Positions 60,598 through 64,000 of a stretch of 64,000 bases of DNA are shown in pieces. The notes beneath the pieces were generated by a model, which did not search any database, was not told the origin of the DNA, and saw only the letters and a list, made by a program, of their open reading frames with translations. Location of the stretch: positions 1,674,001-1,738,000 of the forward strand of contig NC_089556.1 in assembly GCF_040115645.1 (NCBI RefSeq), read 5' to 3'. Made by a program: the position numbers and the translations under genes. The first letter of the stretch is position 1. Every line of letters begins with the position of its first letter. Source of the stretch: Euwallacea fornicatus. Lineage: Eukaryota > Arthropoda > Insecta > Coleoptera > Curculionidae.

Positions 60598-63500
60598 ACT
60601 TTACTCTCACGCTAAAATTGGCTGTATTCTCAATTACGACGTTGTATACGCCGCATCAACTGATCCAAACCGACTTCTATTGTTGCAAACTGGTTGCTTA
60701 TGTGTAGATAAACCTGCTGTTATTACTTAATTATTAAGCGGAAATCAACGTTTTGAGGAATTTCCAATTGGTCTATATCGCCTATGTTTGCCACAAAATG
60801 ATCGTAGATGGGTCATCCGCAGAATTAACACGATTGATACCAGCTTTAAGACTTCTCATAAAGTGAAACAAAAGACATGGTAGTTTCAACAAAACTAAAT
60901 ATACATTTACAAATAGTACCTGAATATTTATTTAAACGCAGATGCCCGGTCACAGCCTTGAGGTGGCAAAGAAAACATCCCTACTTTGATTGTCCCGAAA
61001 AGGGAGTGACTTAGTAACTCATATATATCATTCATAAATAAAACAAGGCAATTTAGCTATTATAGGCATAGAAACGTTTTATACATTTTGTTCTATGTAC
61101 CAATCATAAGGTAGATGATTCACCAAGGTTGGGAAATGGTTTGTTATCACGCGAAAGTTTAAATTACAAGGCGCGCATCGGTGAAGGATCTAAGCTGTGA
61201 GGGTCACAAATACTGCTAGATATGAAAAAATTCCGTTAGAAATACCTAAATTAAAAATACATTAAATCTGAAATACAAAGCTATAACGTGTCTTGTGTCA
61301 CCATATCGACGATGACCTATCATTTGACAATAATTTCCATAGAAACCATTTGCCTTAGATTGTCAGGTAAACAATATTGAGATAGTGGTTGACTTGGTTT
61401 AGGAACACGACGGATAAACCTACTTCACAGCAACCGTATCTATTTTTCATTCCTGGTCTCATGAAATATCAACATTAATTGGTCTAATTTTCAAACTAAT
61501 TCATTAATTTCCTTCCCTTTCCTAATCTCCAAGCATAAAACACGAAAATTCAGAATTTACTCTTTTATATTTTTCGTACCTAGTTTGTTACACCTTCTTT
61601 GTAAACTAATTATACTCCACGGAGACAATTAATCACGGTTTCACGATTAATCACTACAATAAGATAACAGTTAAACTAAATAAAATAATTACAATTGAAA
61701 TTTCTAAGCTCGTGTCTGCATACATTTGTTCCAATAATCCTCTTGATAAACACCAGATAACTTACAACGGCACAAATACTGGCCAGTTTGGCAATGTAAA
61801 GAATATTTTCATGACTGTGAAGTTATGGCCGCATTCTGCATATATATGCAAGACTCGCGGTTCAAGGGCGGAGAGAAAAAAACGCAATTCTCAGAGCACT
61901 TCTTTATTCTCCGTGAACCAAAAATGGAATCCCGATACCACCCGGTATCCATACACAGAATACATCCCCTCTTCGTGAGAGAACCGATAAGATGGAAAGG
62001 CTGTTCGCCCTTTTTCCCACGGGTACCAAACCCCCCTAAACGTCACTCTCATCTACGCTAAAGGAATTTATAAACAACCCTCTCTTCCCACGCTAATCTG
62101 GGGAAGAGTTTGGTACCAAAAGCCTGCACCACTTTCAGATAATGCCAATTAATGGTCTTAACATAAACAAGAAATGCGAAGATTCGTGACAGCCCTTTTA
62201 CCATTTTCTCGCACTTATCTTGGGAGGAATTTAGAGCTAGAACCCCATGATATTTTCAGATAATTGATTAATTGTTTCAACATGGACAAAGAATGCTCAC
62301 ATATACATATTATACAGGTAAGGCTTAAGCTATGCTCAACTTAGGTCTTAACTCACTCAAGCCCTTCTTTAAAGGAATTTCTTGCTGTCTAATTAATTTT
62401 ATTTGTAACATGAACTTCATTCTTATCGATAGGACTCTAATAGCTTAAGCCCTACTTGTACAAGTCAGTCTCAAAGAGGATTCAAAAATCCGAATATAAC
62501 ACTTCTTGCCATCGTTCGGTCATGCAAATAAATCAGATTTATCGAATTTTTAATATTGCAGCATAACTTAATGGTATGTTGGTCTGGTAAAATAGGAAGG
62601 CTTGTAAAACTGTCGTGTATTTAAAAAAGGAAAAATGTATGCATAAATAATTATGCAACTTATCATCAACGTTTAATACATTTGCACTATTAAGTAATAA
62701 TGACATACAATAAATATCATTAGGATGAAAAAATAAAAATCATTATATTTAAACGGAAGCTTTATTTCTGCTTTTTATATAACTTTTAAGTACATCACAA
62801 AACAGGTAAAAAATTCGATTTAACGAAACAAAAAAACTACAGATTCCAATTTAATATTATCGTTAGGTAAATAATATGCGCAAAAATCATACACGATGAA
62901 ATTATCTGGACTTGTGACTGAAAATTGCTCAAATAATACAGGAAAACGTACATTAGCGAATCGAATTACTTATGTGTTCTTTGTATTCTGAAAATTTCAG
63001 TTTTTATTAACTTCGCTTAAACTTAGCATTAGATAAAATTGCTATGTTTTAGGAAGCCGAAAGGTTCTAAATAACGAACCTACTCATTTAACATTACATG
63101 AATTTAACGCGATCTATACAATGTAATGTTCCATAATATTTATGTAATTAACCACTTATATTGTAAGATAAGTATGTTAGGGATTTAAATCCTTGTACTA
63201 TAGAGGGACACAAAGAAAAAATATTTACAATGTACATTTTAATGCAAAAAATTCATTTTTATTACGCATGCATCACAATCTATGGTTTATGCGGGCTGCA
63301 GCATAAAACGATCTCTATAACGCATACATATGTATTTATATGGTTGCTTGAGAAACAATATTAGAAAATTCAATTGTGAGTTATCTTGACAATTTTTTTA
63401 AACAAATTCATATTACTTCAGAACATTTGGAAGCGTTAATTAGTCGTAATATTGATGTCTTTGTTATAAAAAATTGGAGCATGAGACCGTTTAAAGTGGT

Positions 63501-64000
63501 TGTGACTCAAAACTCACTCTGTTTCGTTTCGTGTTTAGCAATATATCATTGACATTTTAAAGGCCCCCTCATACTTTTGTATTATAAAATCCCAATGTAT
63601 GTATGTGCTCTACATAAAACATGGTCGAATAAATAAAAATCGTTAGTAATTATCTAACAAATCCTGTAATGTCTGGCCTAGTGTGTGACATTTGCACATG
63701 GGTAACATACGTAACCGAACAGAAAAATTTGCTTAGGCTACGAAATGAAAGGAATGGATTAAAATCTTTAAGAGAAAGTAAAACGTGCGTTTTAATATTC
63801 TATACAGTGGCAATAATTTATAAACTAGTGACTAGTCCGCGAATATAATAAATACACCCCACCCAGCAAGTAAAAAATAGGTTTATCCCCATTAATACAA
63901 TAAAATACCTCTTTTTGTACACTATCCTTATAGGGTACCTTTCACAGCATAAAACTTAACTTTAACATTCTCATGGTTGAAACTAAGCCTAACATGACCC

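Larger units (their letters stand above)
53758..64000. other. gene-poor AT-rich region
   Basis: About 10 kb with no protein-coding gene that I can support. Open frames are short and unconserved in appearance. Contents noted: a repeat copy at 58613-58804, a hairpin pair at 60561-60597, a possible single exon near 59816-60064, and more GC-rich patches at 55130-55290 and 61900-62120. It may hold regulatory DNA or introns of a gene whose exons lie outside the window. Confidence 0.55.

Noticed and set aside
62022..62117. Inverted 10-bp repeat GGTACCAAAC / GTTTGGTACC with a 76-nt gap
   Set aside because: Too short for its loop and without other support; compatible with chance in 10 kb.
1..64000. 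tRNA, rRNA and CRISPR arrays
   Set aside because: By eye I saw no tRNA B-box in a plausible cloverleaf, no rRNA-like sequence and no regularly spaced direct repeats; a covariance-model scan would be needed to exclude small RNAs.

Overview
This is a nuclear window from an insect, most likely a beetle. The coding frames are broken by many short GT-AG introns (often 54-60 nt), the non-coding DNA is AT-rich, and the proteins have clear insect or animal relatives: Fanconi D2, lysyl hydroxylase, FADD, a gustatory receptor and Pps. The beetle assignment is an inference from general gene content and intron style, not from a diagnostic marker. No prokaryotic or organellar sequence was seen. All gene models below were built by joining exons by hand; reading phase was checked across every junction.

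Layout. 0.1-3.4 kb: RNF13/godzilla-type membrane RING ligase (-). 4.3-6.2 kb: splicing factor Cwc25 (+), apparently lacking its usual N-terminal module. 6.3-9.1 kb: EFHC-type axonemal DM10 protein (-). 9.5-10.3 kb: complex I assembly factor NDUFAF3 (+). 11.2-23.2 kb: a 25-exon Pps/PHF3/DIDO-type PHD-TFIIS-SPOC protein (-), with a complete but decayed Tc1/mariner-type transposon in one intron and a possible cassette exon inside the SPOC domain. 24.1-28.9 kb: FANCD2 (+). 30.2-31.8 kb: ACOT9-type acyl-CoA thioesterase (+). 33.5-40.5 kb: procollagen lysyl hydroxylase PLOD (-), whose intron 6 holds two intact, related one-immunoglobulin-domain secreted protein genes on the opposite strand. 41.2-41.5 kb: the 5' part of an unidentified secreted protein (-). 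43.6-44.4 kb: non-LTR retrotransposon remnant (-). 45.0-46.3 kb: gustatory receptor (+). 47.5-48.5 kb: eIF4E (+). 50.5-51.7 kb: FADD (-). 52.5-53.7 kb: CtIP/Sae2 homologue (+). 53.7-64 kb: a gene-poor, AT-rich stretch.

Gene arrangement. Four head-to-head pairs share short upstream regions: gzl/Cwc25, EFHC/NDUFAF3, Pps/FANCD2 and FADD/CtIP. Each could use a bidirectional promoter. FANCD2 and CtIP act in the same DNA crosslink and double-strand-break repair network, but nothing in the sequence shows that they are co-regulated. The rest is a mix of unrelated housekeeping genes (splicing, respiratory complex assembly, translation, collagen modification) and sensory or immune genes (Gr, FADD).

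The most interesting points are the nested Ig pair inside PLOD, the candidate 54-nt exon that would interrupt the Pps SPOC fold, a transposon that has replaced most of a 3' splice-site region in Pps, the missing N-terminus of Cwc25, and the altered phosphosite region of CtIP.
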